A stretch of 64,000 bases of DNA from Flavobacterium hiemivividum (GCF_004349145.1 NZ_SMFO01000008.1:1-64000), one strand, 5' to 3'; shown: positions 19,032 to 28,045, numbered from the stretch's first letter. Translations and numbers: made by a program. Notes: generated by a model not told the origin, from the letters alone.

Positions 19032-21761
19032 CTAATTTTTGAATTCCTTTGGAGACACTCCAAATTTATTTTTAAAAGTAGTTGAGAAATAATTTGGAGA
19101 AGAAAATCCAACTGCATATGCTATTTCAGAAATAGTTTGATTCGAATTTAGAAGCAGCTCCTTTGATTTATCTAATCTGATATTATTGATATGATCACTT
19201 ACACTAATCCCTAAAATCGCTTTTACTTTTCGATATAATTGCACGCGAGAAATATTCAAGTCTTTAGCTAAATCCTCGACGGTATAAATAGAATTATCAA
19301 TATTTGAAGCTATTAGCTCATTAAGTTTTCTAAGAAAATTCTGTTCTGAAGTTCCGAAATTAACATTCTCATTATTTGCAATATTAGCAATGTTATTAGA
19401 ATAATAAAAGCGTAATTTTTCTCGGTTAAAGAGTAATCCTTTTATGGATTGAACCAGTACTTTTAAACTAAATGGTTTTGTTAGGAAAACATCGGCACCA
19501 CTTTCTAGTGCTTTCAGATAGGAATCCTGGTCATCTGAGGCAGTAAGAATAATTATCGGGATATGAGAAGTTCTTAAATCTTTCTTGAGAATTTCACAAA
19601 TTTCAAATCCATTTTTTCCTGGCAAATTCAAATCACACACTATAACATCAGGTACCATCTCTAGTGCGCGTTTAATAGCATCAAAGCCGTCAGCGGTATA
19701 AATAGAAAATTCAACAGACAGTTTTTGAGTCATATAATCAAGTAGATCTACATTGTCTTCGATACATAAAATAGAATATTTATCATCTGAATTTGCAACT
19801 TCTCTGTTTGGCAGAACTTCTTCCTCAAGATAATCATTCTGATTAACGAAGTCTAAAGCTGGGGTGTTCACTATACTTTTAGGATCTAAATGTTCTTTTC
19901 CTAATTGTAATGTTATAATAAAATCAGTTCCATTTTTCGATTGAACTTCGACGCTTCCCTTATGTAAATCAACAAAACTTTTGGACAGATGGAGACCAAT
20001 ACCAGAGCTATTTCTAAAATTGTTGGAGCCTTGATAAAAGGCACTAAACACCTCTTTTAATTCATTTTCCGGGATTCCAATCCCAGAATCTTTAAAATAA
20101 ATCTTAACCTCGTTCTTCAGTTTGTCTTCATTTATCACAATAGAAATCTTACCTTTTTCTGGAGTAAATTTAAAGGCATTGGAAAGTAAATTAAAGTATA
20201 CTTTGTCCATCAGATTTCGATCAATATAAACCTCAAGATCAGGATTGTTTGTCACCAAAGAGAAATCGATACTAAGTTTCTTTGCTTCTCTTTCAAAATC
20301 CGCAATAATACTATTTGAAAAATCAAACAAATTAGTGATTGAAGCTCTTAATATAAATTTTTTGTCTTCAACTTTTCTATAGTCTAATAATTGATTGATT
20401 AATCGAAGCAACCTTCTAGAATTATTATACATCAAAGTAATCTCTTTATTTACTGAATTTCCTTTGCTTTTAAGCTCGGTTCCCAGAGATTCTACAGAAC
20501 TTAAAATTAAAGTCAAAGGCGTTTTAAATTCATGTGACAAACCCATAAAGAAGTTTAATCGTGCTTCATTACTTTGTTTTAATTCCTCTGAATATTGTTT
20601 AATTTCATTTCTTTGACTTTTAATTTTTTTGTTTCTTATTTCTAATTCCTCTTTTTTACGGCTAATCGCAATGCGAGAATAGATGCTGTACACTGCTAAA
20701 CACAATGTTAAAATAAATAATGCAAATAATAGTTTTAATAAATTATTTTGAGTTGCATAATCCTTCCCTTTGCTTTTAATGATATTTTGCTGTTCTTCAA
20801 TATTTGACTGTTGGATTGCTATTCTGTCAAATTGATTACTCATAATATCTGCGTTAAGCGAATCTATTATTGTAGTACTAAGTTTGTTTTTTTTGGGAAC
20901 TATTTCATTATATACAATTTTCAAGGCTAATTTTATTGCTTCACTACCTCCTGTAGGGTACAAAATAGTTGCGCTCAAAACTCCTTCTTTAACCAATTGA
21001 ATCCCTCCAAAGGGACCATTGAGACCATCAACTCCTATAAATTTTAATTTATTTCCTAAACCTTTACTTTTAGCAGTTTTCCAAGCATTATATGCGATAA
21101 CATCATTATAACAAAATACATAGTCTATATTTTGTAAGCTATCTAATAATCTGGTAAATTCTGCTTTTGGATATTCAGAGTCCACAGAACCTACTGTATG
21201 TACTTTGATTCCTGGGTATTTACTAATAATTTGTTTAAAACCTTCACTCCTTTCTACTCCTGGAGAAGTGGTGTGATCTCCTTTAATTTCAACTACAGTA
21301 GCGTTCCCTTTTGACGAAGCAGCAACATATTTTCCTGCTAATCTCCCTACCTCAATATTATCTGCGCCTATGTAAGTAGTGTAATTAGTTGTGCTTGCTT
21401 TTCTGTCTATTAAAATAACAGGTATACCGCTAGCCTTGGCTTTTTCTATAACGGGAACAATAGAGTCAGATTCGAACGGGGAAATTATTATTACATCAAC
21501 TTTATTATCAATAAACTTCTCTATGTCAAGAATTTGTTTTTTAGCCTGGTGATGCGCATTATATATAGTCAAATTGACGTGGGGGTGAAGAGAGGCCTCG
21601 ACTTCCATTGCATGATTCATAGAAACTCTCCATAAGTCATTTCCAACACTTTGTGAAAAGCCTATTGAAATTTCACGTTCTTCTGTAGATGTTGAATTAC
21701 AAGAGGTCTGTAGGAAAACGAAATTCAAAAGCAGGATATAAAAAAAGATGCTTCTTGTCAT
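19032..21761 (-). CDS. Hybrid two-component system sensor/regulator (HTCS), fructose-type
   Basis: 909 residues combining sensor and regulator. The N-terminus has a signal sequence with a possible lipobox (LQTSC, Cys21). A periplasmic sugar-binding-protein domain follows (about 30-310, type I fold like ribose-binding proteins: VDVIIISPFESDSIVPVIEK, GIPVILIDRKAS). Then come one membrane helix (about 340-358), a coiled coil, HisKA with His410 in LSHEFKTPL, HATPase (GIGLHLSKSFVDLHKGSVEV), a receiver with Asp710 in VCDLNLPGKNG, and a C-terminal AraC-type HTH (about 805-909, ISRVQLYRKV and VGFSSPNYFSTTFKNKFGVS). This layout is that of Bacteroides BT1754, whose periplasmic domain binds fructose and controls a fructan locus. 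Here too it lies next to a GH32/SusCD operon. Confidence 0.92.
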   Translation of the reverse strand: MTRSIFFYILLLNFVFLQTSCNSTSTEEREISIGFSQSVGNDLWRVSMNHAMEVEASLHPHVNLTIYNAHHQAKKQILDIEKFIDNKVDVIIISPFESDSIVPVIEKAKASGIPVILIDRKASTTNYTTYIGADNIEVGRLAGKYVAASSKGNATVVEIKGDHTTSPGVERSEGFKQIISKYPGIKVHTVGSVDSEYPKAEFTRLLDSLQNIDYVFCYNDVIAYNAWKTAKSKGLGNKLKFIGVDGLNGPFGGIQLVKEGVLSATILYPTGGSEAIKLALKIVYNEIVPKKNKLSTTIIDSLNADIMSNQFDRIAIQQSNIEEQQNIIKSKGKDYATQNNLLKLLFALFILTLCLAVYSIYSRIAISRKKEELEIRNKKIKSQRNEIKQYSEELKQSNEARLNFFMGLSHEFKTPLTLILSSVESLGTELKSKGNSVNKEITLMYNNSRRLLRLINQLLDYRKVEDKKFILRASITNLFDFSNSIIADFEREAKKLSIDFSLVTNNPDLEVYIDRNLMDKVYFNLLSNAFKFTPEKGKISIVINEDKLKNEVKIYFKDSGIGIPENELKEVFSAFYQGSNNFRNSSGIGLHLSKSFVDLHKGSVEVQSKNGTDFIITLQLGKEHLDPKSIVNTPALDFVNQNDYLEEEVLPNREVANSDDKYSILCIEDNVDLLDYMTQKLSVEFSIYTADGFDAIKRALEMVPDVIVCDLNLPGKNGFEICEILKKDLRTSHIPIIILTASDDQDSYLKALESGADVFLTKPFSLKVLVQSIKGLLFNREKLRFYYSNNIANIANNENVNFGTSEQNFLRKLNELIASNIDNSIYTVEDLAKDLNISRVQLYRKVKAILGISVSDHINNIRLDKSKELLLNSNQTISEIAYAVGFSSPNYFSTTFKNKFGVSPKEFKN

Positions 21762-22147
21762 GGTTTGGTTGGCTTATTATGGTATATCATTAACCCATTA
21801 CGACTAACAACTTTGAAATATGATATAAAAAACAGAAGTAGTCCGTTTTTTATATTGGAAAGTATATAACTTTATAGGGGGCAAGGAAGTTAAGAGAGTT
21901 TTTTTTTTTTTGACTATATTTTCTAGAAATTATTAGAAAGGTTCAAAAACAAATATATAAAAAAAAAATGATAGTATAATTTTATTAGTACAATGGTATT
22001 TGAAGTTTCTAAAATTGGAGTAAAATTTAAGTTACGAAAGTAAAAAAACAACTTCTGATTATATTTATTTCCTGACAGAAAAGTAAAAAATTGGACATGC
22101 TAATTTAGCCATCACAGTAAGTTAAGAAATAATCTTAATTTTAGCCT
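21762..22147. other. Intergenic, AT-rich, no gene seen
   Basis: Upstream region of the hybrid sensor. It contains a long T-run near 21899-21912. No -7 box fits well, and no RNA or protein was recognised. Confidence 0.5.
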
Positions 22148-22396
22148 ATGAAAGAAGTCCGCAAAATTTATGACAAAGCTTTTAAAGAAAAAGCCGTTCA
22201 ATTAAGTTATGATAGAACAAATGTATCAGAACTCGCCAGAGAGTTGCATCAAGTAATGCAAAAAGAAACAGGGCTACTAACTTCACATTCGAATACAAAA
22301 GTATTGGAATCATATTATATAGATCCTCAAATTTTATCGGTAGTTGAAAGGGGGGCTGTCGAAATAAAGATATTTGGACAAAATTCCTCACTCTAA
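22148..22396 (+). pseudogene. IS3-family transposase OrfA remnant
   Basis: The first 33 residues (MKEVRKIYDKAFKEKAVQLS, then NVSELARELH) look like the start of an IS3-family OrfA, with the first HTH helices of the transposase. After residue 33 the usual recognition-helix sequence is missing and the rest has no clear similarity apart from a short NTK patch. No OrfB follows and no terminal inverted repeats could be matched. It is best read as a truncated insertion-sequence relic. It lies between the fructan locus and the tRNA, consistent with a worn end of an island. Confidence 0.65.
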
Positions 22397-22445
22397 TTCC
22401 TCACTCCTAATATTTTGAAATGCTTTTTTACTTGATTGAAAGCAT

Positions 22446-22480
22446 AAAAAAACCCTTAAACAGCTGTTGTTTAAGGGTTT
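22446..22480 (-). terminator. Terminator after tRNA-Met
   Basis: AAACCCTTAAACA / TGTTTAAGGGTTT-type stem directly after the tRNA 3' end, followed by a U-run on the minus strand. Confidence 0.85.
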
Positions 22481-22487
22481 GTTTGTG

Positions 22488-22561
22488 TAGCGAAGACGGG
22501 AGTTGAACCCGTGACCTCAGGGTTATGAATCCTGCGCTCTAACCGACTGAGCTACCTCGCC
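22488..22561 (-). tRNA. tRNA-Met (anticodon CAT), elongator type
   Basis: 74 nt fold as a cloverleaf: acceptor GGCGAGG with CTTCGCT, D arm GCTC/GAGC, anticodon loop TTCATAA with CAT, T arm ACGGG TTCAACT CCCGT, discriminator A. CCA is not encoded. The anticodon stem lacks the three consecutive G-C pairs of initiator tRNA, so elongator Met is favoured; an Ile tRNA with lysidine-modified CAT is the alternative. A promoter (22598-22627) and a terminator (22446-22480) bracket it. Confidence 0.92.
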
Positions 22562-22597
22562 AAATGTTCCTGAATAAGTAATCCCTGAACGCGGGTG

Positions 22598-22627
22598 CAA
22601 ATATAAACATAATTTTAGAGCACACAA
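22598..22627 (-). promoter_or_regulatory. Promoter of tRNA-Met
   Basis: On the minus strand: TTG (22627-22625), 19-base spacer, TATATTTG (22605-22598). This fits the Bacteroidota housekeeping sigma factor consensus exactly and lies 37 bp before the tRNA 5' end. Confidence 0.75.
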
Positions 22628-22716
22628 GTATAAATCGAAGAAAAAAAAATATTTTTAAAAACGTTTTTTTTATGGCATTATATTCTATATATTCGAAAAA
22701 AATATAAATGTAGCTC

Positions 22717-23109
22717 ATGGATTCAAAAGTACGTTACGAAATAGAGTTTCCAATAAATTCTTCTCCACAATTGTTATATCAATATATTTCCACACCATCC
22801 GGATTATCAGAGTGGTTTGCAGATAATGTTAACTCTCGTGGTGAGTTTTTTACATTTATATGGAATGATTCTGAGGAAAAAGCTAGGCTAGCCTCAAAGA
22901 AATCAGGGGAAAAAGTGAAATTCAAGTGGGTGGATGGAAATGGAAAAGATACCGAGTATTTTTTTGAACTACATATTTTAGTTGACGAGTTAACCAAAGA
23001 TGTTTCTTTAATGGTGGTCGATTTTGCCGAAAAAGAAGAAATTGATGAAGCCACACAACTATGGGAAAATCAAATCTCAGACCTGAAACATCTCATTGGT
23101 TCTGTATAG
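22717..23109 (+). CDS. START-like domain protein (SRPBCC fold)
   Basis: 130 residues, small and acidic, without signal peptide or membrane helix, so cytoplasmic. The pattern FPINSSPQLLYQYISTPSGL...SEWFADNV matches the beginning of START-like/AHSA1-type proteins conserved in Bacteroidota. The helix-grip fold would hold a hydrophobic ligand, but none is known for this subgroup. It is followed by a terminator and then an aminotransferase gene. Confidence 0.8.
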   Translation: MDSKVRYEIEFPINSSPQLLYQYISTPSGLSEWFADNVNSRGEFFTFIWNDSEEKARLASKKSGEKVKFKWVDGNGKDTEYFFELHILVDELTKDVSLMVVDFAEKEEIDEATQLWENQISDLKHLIGSV

Positions 23110-23129
23110 CAAAATCGCATATTATAACT

Positions 23130-23137
23130 TATATTTG
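23130..23137 (+). promoter_or_regulatory. -7 box of the aminotransferase gene
   Basis: TATATTTG, an exact match to the Bacteroidota -7 consensus, 28 bp before the ATG. A -33 TTG is not evident. The box touches the terminator hairpin of the preceding gene. Confidence 0.5.
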
Positions 23138-23164
23138 CCCTAAACTAAATTTAGGGCTTTTTTT
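23137..23164 (+). terminator. Terminator abutting the next start codon
   Basis: GCCCTAAA / TTTAGGGC stem followed by seven T; the last T is directly before ATG 23165. Confidence 0.8.
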
Positions 23165-24004
23165 ATGATTAATTTTAATGGGACTATAGTATCTCAGGAT
23201 ACAAATATATTGACACAGAATCGTGCTTTTCTTTATGGTGATGCTGTTTTTGAAACGGTAAAAATCGTAAATGCTAAGATTCTTTTCTTAGAAGATCATT
23301 ATTTTAGGTTAATGGCGTCTATGCGTGTGGTTCGAATGGAGATTCCTATGAATTTCACAATGGAATACCTAGAAGAACAAATTCTCTCTGTAGCAGCTGC
23401 TAACTCACTGTCTAGTTCTTGTCGTACTAGGATTACTGTTTATAGGAATGATGGTGGTTATTATTTACCACAAACTAATACAGTCTCGTTTTTAATTCAT
23501 TCTATCGGGATCGAAGAAGTATTGTATTCATTCAATGAACAGAAATATGAAGTTGATTTGTTTAAAGATTTTTACATCACTAAACAATTACTGTCTTCGA
23601 TAAAAACAACAAATAAAATTCTAAATATTACAGCCAGTATTTTTGCGAGCGAAAACGGATTTGATAACTGTTTGTTATTAAACGATAGTAAGAATGTAGT
23701 GGAGGCGATTCAAGGTAATATATTTATGGTGACAGCCAATAAATTGATTACTCCGCCGGTTTCTGAAGGATGTTTGAATGGTATTATGCGAAAACAAATT
23801 TTAGATTTTGCTAAAAAAATGAATAATTTAGAGGTAGTAGAAGAAGTAATCTCGCCGTTTGACTTACAAAAAGCAGATGAGTTATTTATTACAAATGTGA
23901 TAAAAGGAATACAGCCAATAACAAAATATAGAAAAAAAGAATTCGATGTCGTAGTAGCAAAAGTGTTATTAGAAAAATTGAATGAGGTAGTAAGCAGTAC
24001 TTAG
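23165..24004 (+). CDS. Class IV PLP-dependent aminotransferase (BCAT/ADC lyase family)
   Basis: 279 residues. The family pattern is visible from the start (RAFLYGDAVFETVKI at about 20-34), then the PLP-binding Lys151 in KTTNKILN and the Glu-containing VVEAIQGNIFMV segment (about 178-190), followed by SEGCLNGIMRKQIL. Class IV enzymes include branched-chain aminotransferases, D-amino-acid transaminases and aminodeoxychorismate lyase (PabC). This short form is nearer to PabC or D-amino-acid transaminase by length, but the substrate cannot be decided from sequence alone. It ends four bases inside the convergent yqgE-like gene. Confidence 0.85.
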   Translation: MINFNGTIVSQDTNILTQNRAFLYGDAVFETVKIVNAKILFLEDHYFRLMASMRVVRMEIPMNFTMEYLEEQILSVAAANSLSSSCRTRITVYRNDGGYYLPQTNTVSFLIHSIGIEEVLYSFNEQKYEVDLFKDFYITKQLLSSIKTTNKILNITASIFASENGFDNCLLLNDSKNVVEAIQGNIFMVTANKLITPPVSEGCLNGIMRKQILDFAKKMNNLEVVEEVISPFDLQKADELFITNVIKGIQPITKYRKKEFDVVVAKVLLEKLNEVVSST

Positions 24005-24561
24005 TTTAAGTAGGGATTTTCGGGCGCATTAGACCAAATCATATAGTCACCGCCTAGTTCTAAGATTTGTTCTTTCCAGAAATGCTCAGAGGCTTTGCCG
24101 ATGATTTTATTTTTATAGTTGTTGTTTGCGACAATCCATGAATTTGAAATCATTTCTAGTTCTAATTGATTTTCTTCCCATCCGGTGTAACCTAGAAAAA
24201 AACGGATATTGTTTTTATTTATTTTTCCGTTGTTGATGAGTGTTTTTGTCGATTCAAAATCTCCGCCCCAATAGATACCATTCGAAATTTCGATACTGTT
24301 TGGTATCAAATCTGGGATATTGTGAATGAAATATAGGTTGTCCTGCTCTACCGGTCCGCCATTGTAGATTTTAAAGGAAGCGTTAATTTCAGGAAGTAGA
24401 TCATGTATCGTGTATTTTAAGGGTTTATTGATGATAAATCCTACTGATCCTTCTTTATCATGGTCCGCTAATAAAATGACAGATCTATTAAATGATAGAT
24501 CTCCAATTATAGAAGGCTCTGCTATAAGTAGTTGTCCTTTTATTAGTTTTTCTGAAATCAT
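24001..24561 (-). CDS. YqgE/AlgH family protein
   Basis: 186 residues, the usual length of the YqgE/AlgH (UPF0301, DUF179) family. Hallmarks are GQLLIAEPSIIGDLSFNRSV, HDKEGSVGFIINKPL and FLGYTGWEENQLELEM, which holds the GYxGW core. It is a small cytoplasmic protein whose biochemical role is not established. It converges with the aminotransferase gene with a 4-bp overlap. Confidence 0.93.
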   Translation of the reverse strand: MISEKLIKGQLLIAEPSIIGDLSFNRSVILLADHDKEGSVGFIINKPLKYTIHDLLPEINASFKIYNGGPVEQDNLYFIHNIPDLIPNSIEISNGIYWGGDFESTKTLINNGKINKNNIRFFLGYTGWEENQLELEMISNSWIVANNNYKNKIIGKASEHFWKEQILELGGDYMIWSNAPENPYLN

Positions 24562-24631
24562 TTTCGTTGGTTTTTTTTAATAAATTTAAGAAAAAATAGC
24601 AGAAATATCCAAATAAAATCGTTTAAAGACA

Positions 24632-24660
24632 AAAAAAAACCCTCCATCAGGAAGGTTTTT
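24632..24660 (-). terminator. Terminator of the HU gene
   Basis: An AAAACCCTCC / GGAAGGTTTT stem-loop; the single mismatch on the plus strand becomes a G-U pair in the minus-strand RNA, so it serves the HU gene. Confidence 0.8.
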
Positions 24661-24686
24661 ATTATAATAGGTTTTAAAACTTACAA

Positions 24687-24959
24687 TTAGTTTACTGCAC
24701 CTTCTAATTCTGCACCTGCTTTGAATTTCACAACGTTCTTAGCTGCAATTTGAATAGTTTTTCCTGTTTGAGGATTTCTACCGTCTCTTGCTGCTCTTGC
24801 TGAAACTGACCATGATCCGAAGCCTACTAGAGATACTCTACCACCTTTGTTCAAAGTTCCACTTACATTTCCTAAAAATGACTCTAAAGCTAATTTTGCA
24901 GCTGCTTTTGTGATTCCTGCATCAGCTGCGATAGCATCGATTAATTCTGATTTGTTCAT
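24687..24959 (-). CDS. HU-family DNA-binding protein
   Basis: 90 residues, the standard HU/IHF length. The N-terminal helices (MNKSELIDAIAADAGITKAA) and the beta-arm region (GFGSWSVSARAARDGRNPQT, with the RxGRNPxT signature) are complete. It bends and compacts DNA in the nucleoid as a dimer. It is monocistronic, with a clear promoter and terminator, as expected for an abundant protein. Confidence 0.96.
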   Translation of the reverse strand: MNKSELIDAIAADAGITKAAAKLALESFLGNVSGTLNKGGRVSLVGFGSWSVSARAARDGRNPQTGKTIQIAAKNVVKFKAGAELEGAVN

Positions 24960-25002
24960 AATAATAGTTATTAATTGTTGGTTATAAATAATTGTTAATA
25001 CA

Positions 25003-25032
25003 CAAATTTAGCAGGAAATCCTTACCGCGCAA
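25003..25032 (-). promoter_or_regulatory. Promoter of the HU gene
   Basis: Minus strand: TTG (25032-25030), 19-base spacer, TAAATTTG (25010-25003), about 43 bp before the start codon. Full match to the Bacteroidota consensus. Confidence 0.75.
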
Positions 25033-25137
25033 GCGTTTCGGGTGATTTTAGTGCGTTTTGTTAATAACTTATTTTTTTTGTTCATAAAACAATGCTTATT
25101 TGTTGTGATTTTTGAAAATCACCCTATTTTATTGACT

Positions 25138-26085
25138 TTAAGAGACTTTTGCCTGGGCAGAAAATGTGACTCCATTTAAAAATTCAGGAGTTGTCATTTT
25201 CTTCTTACCAGGAAACTGTAAGCTTAGAATCTGGATAAAACCATTTTCTACTGCAATTTTCATTTCTTTTTTCGTGCAAACCATCGTGCCGATCGCTAAA
25301 TCATGATCTTCAAGTATTGTTTTAGCATCGTATATTTTTACGTTCCATTCCTCATTTTTATCTAAAAACATGCACCAAGCTGCGGGATACGGACTCAGTC
25401 CTCTAATCAGGTTGTTGATTTCTAAAGCTGGTTTTGTCCAATCAATTTTACAGTTTTCTTTGTTTAGCTTAAATGCCGATTTAATATCAGATGAATCGGT
25501 TTGAATTGTGGTCGTCACATTTCCTTTTTCAATTAGCTCTAAAGTTTCTATAACTGTCGTACTACCCAAATACATTAAACGGTCGTGTAATTGTCCAGCA
25601 TTTTCAGTTGGGTCAATTTCGGTTTCTGAACTCATGATCATGGCTCCAGTGTCGATTTTATCATCAATAAAAAAAGTAGTGACTCCTGTTTTTGTTTCGC
25701 CATTTATTATTGCCCAGTTTATTGGCGCAGCCCCACGATAATTAGGTAGGAGCGAAGCATGAAGGTTAAAGGTGCCTAATTCCGGCATTTCCCAAACCAC
25801 TTTTGGTAACATTCTAAAGGCGACTACAATTTGCAAATTTGCATTCAGCGATTTTAATTCTTCTAAAAATGATTCGTCTTTAAGGTTTGTGGGTTGTAGT
25901 AGGTGTAAATTATTAGCTAAAGCATATTCTTTAACTGCAGAATATTTTAGTTTTTGACCACGACCAGCAGGTTTATCTGCGGCAGTAATAACTCCTACAA
26001 CATTATATTTATTTTTTATTATAGTATCCAAAATGCCAACGGCAAATTCGGGGGTTCCCATAAATACGATTCTTAATTTTTCCAT
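25138..26085 (-). CDS. fmt: Methionyl-tRNA formyltransferase
   Basis: 315 residues, normal for Fmt. The N-terminal formyltransferase domain opens RIVFMGTPEFAVGIL and contains the catalytic block FNLHASLLPNYRGAAPINWA and the Asp in DDKIDTGAMI. The C-terminal OB-like domain begins around 205 (LSPYPAAWC). It formylates initiator Met-tRNA using 10-formyl-THF. Its ATG overlaps the recQ stop by one base (TAATG), so the two are translationally coupled. Confidence 0.96.
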   Translation of the reverse strand: MEKLRIVFMGTPEFAVGILDTIIKNKYNVVGVITAADKPAGRGQKLKYSAVKEYALANNLHLLQPTNLKDESFLEELKSLNANLQIVVAFRMLPKVVWEMPELGTFNLHASLLPNYRGAAPINWAIINGETKTGVTTFFIDDKIDTGAMIMSSETEIDPTENAGQLHDRLMYLGSTTVIETLELIEKGNVTTTIQTDSSDIKSAFKLNKENCKIDWTKPALEINNLIRGLSPYPAAWCMFLDKNEEWNVKIYDAKTILEDHDLAIGTMVCTKKEMKIAVENGFIQILSLQFPGKKKMTTPEFLNGVTFSAQAKVS

Positions 26086-27980
26086 TATAATTTTAAGGTA
26101 TATTTATTATTCGACTTTATCTGTATGCGTTCGTTTTCTAATAGCTGCTGCAATACAAAGATAATATCCTTTGATTTTTTATTCGTTTTATTTTCAATTT
26201 CTCTCGAATTTAAATCTTCGAGAGTTAGTAAGGCAATTATTTCTGTTGAAAGACTGCTGCTATCTGTTTTCTTATTTTTTTTACTAATGCAGTAGGAACA
26301 AATACCGCAATCAGTGTTTGTCTTTTCTCCAAAATAGTCTAGAATCAACTTGCTTCTACACGCTTTTTGTTCACTAATATAATGTAATACTGATTTGAGC
26401 TGCTCTTTCTTAAGTTGATTTTGGTTTTCTAAATATTTAGAAACTCTAGATATGGTTCTTTCATCTTCCCGAATTTCATTAAAAATCAAAGTGGCATCAT
26501 TGTTTTTTGACTGGTAATCTACAATGTCTTTTTCTTTTAATTTTTGTAAAACGGCTAGTACTTGGCTTTCGGTATGTTTTGATTTTTTTGCGATTAATTG
26601 CAAATTAAAGGCGGTTGCCGTATCATAAATTCCAGCGTAAGTTCTAAGGATCGCTAAAATAATTTCTTCGTCGTTGCGATTCAAACTCATGTATCGAATT
26701 AGTTCCTTGGAAGGAATAACGAACTGTAACATGATCTTTTCTGAAAATTCTTGTGACAGCGTGATAATCCCTTGTCTGTCCAGAAATTGCATCGCATTAT
26801 AGGTTTTTAAAACTGGGAATTTATATTTTATACAAAATTGATTCAAGTTAAACGAAAACCGTTCGTTAATGCCTTCTCCGTATGCGATCTGGAAAAAATT
26901 ACACAACTTATTATACATTTCGTTGAGAAATTTTTTGTCTGGGAGAATGTGAATAAACTGATTTTCAGTCTGTTTAATATCTGAAGGGTTGGTTAAGAGT
27001 ACAGCAAATGCTTTTTCGCCGTTTCGTCCAGACCTTCCTGCTTCCTGATAGTAATTTTCCATGTTTTCGGGAAGCTGAATATGAATCACGGTTTTGACAT
27101 CTGATTTGTCGATTCCCATCCCAAACGCGTTTGTAGCGACAATAACTTGCGCTTTGTTTTCCATCCACAGCTGCATGTTTTTGTCTTTTTCCCTCGAAGT
27201 AAGTCCTCCGTGGTAATAGGTTGCTTTAAATCCTAAGGATTGCAATTGAGACGAAATTTCGAGACAAGATTTTCTGTTTCTAACATAGATTATTGAAGAT
27301 TGAGGATTTTTCTTTAGAATCTGTTCTATTCGAAAAAGTTTATCCTCTACTTCAAAAACCATATAAGCAATATTTTTCCTAGCAAACGATTTCTGAAAAA
27401 GCTGTGGCTCTTGTAAACCGAGTTCATTGATGATATCTTCTTTAACTTTAGGAGTTGCTGTTGCAGTTAAAGCTAAAAAAGGAACTGTAGGAAAATGGGT
27501 TTTTAAGTTGGAAATTTTCAAATAAGCGGGACGAAAATCATGACCCCATTGCGAAACACAGTGTGCCTCATCTATAGTTATCAAACTGATGGGTAGGGCT
27601 TTTATTCTGTCCAGAATCCAGTCTGACTGCAAGCGCTCTGGTGATAAATAGAGAAATTTATAATTTCCAAATTGGCAATTGTCCAATAAGTCAATCATTT
27701 CATCAGATTTTATTCCACCTGTTAGTGCGATTGCTTTAATGTTTCGCTGTTGCAAATTAGCCACTTGATCTTTCATTAAGGCAACCAAAGGAGAAACGAC
27801 TAAGCAAATTCCGCTCTTCATCATCGCTGGAATCTGAAAACAGACTGATTTTCCTCCGCCAGTTGGCATCAGAGCAAAAGTATCCTTGCCGCTTAAAACG
27901 GAATCAATGATTTCATTTTGCAGCGACCTAAAGGAATCGTGTTTCCAGTATTTTTTAAGAATTTGTAATGCTTCTGACAT
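26085..27980 (-). CDS. recQ: ATP-dependent DNA helicase RecQ
   Basis: 631 residues from ATG 27980; a TTG one codon upstream could extend it but the ATG is preferred. Motifs of superfamily 2 RecQ helicases are visible: Walker A LMPTGGGKSVCFQIP, DEAHCVSQWGHDFR (motif II with the RecQ aromatic loop), LTATATPKV, and motif VI QEAGRSGRNG. The zinc-binding region has Cys residues in ACRSKL and TDCGICSYC. No clear HRDC domain follows the winged helix, so this is a short RecQ. It unwinds DNA during recombination and repair. An AAA-type ATPase gene lies upstream and fmt is coupled downstream. Confidence 0.95.
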   Translation of the reverse strand: MSEALQILKKYWKHDSFRSLQNEIIDSVLSGKDTFALMPTGGGKSVCFQIPAMMKSGICLVVSPLVALMKDQVANLQQRNIKAIALTGGIKSDEMIDLLDNCQFGNYKFLYLSPERLQSDWILDRIKALPISLITIDEAHCVSQWGHDFRPAYLKISNLKTHFPTVPFLALTATATPKVKEDIINELGLQEPQLFQKSFARKNIAYMVFEVEDKLFRIEQILKKNPQSSIIYVRNRKSCLEISSQLQSLGFKATYYHGGLTSREKDKNMQLWMENKAQVIVATNAFGMGIDKSDVKTVIHIQLPENMENYYQEAGRSGRNGEKAFAVLLTNPSDIKQTENQFIHILPDKKFLNEMYNKLCNFFQIAYGEGINERFSFNLNQFCIKYKFPVLKTYNAMQFLDRQGIITLSQEFSEKIMLQFVIPSKELIRYMSLNRNDEEIILAILRTYAGIYDTATAFNLQLIAKKSKHTESQVLAVLQKLKEKDIVDYQSKNNDATLIFNEIREDERTISRVSKYLENQNQLKKEQLKSVLHYISEQKACRSKLILDYFGEKTNTDCGICSYCISKKNKKTDSSSLSTEIIALLTLEDLNSREIENKTNKKSKDIIFVLQQLLENERIQIKSNNKYTLKL

Positions 27981-28045
27981 CAATTATGAATTAGGATTAC
28001 AAATTTCGAATTACAAATAAATGAGTTGTAGACTCAAACAACTAA

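Noticed and set aside
22382..22412. Short repeat ATTCCTCACTC, also near 9213
   Set aside because: An 11-base match in AT-rich intergenic DNA on the wrong side of the tRNA relic for an att site; probably a common intergenic string.
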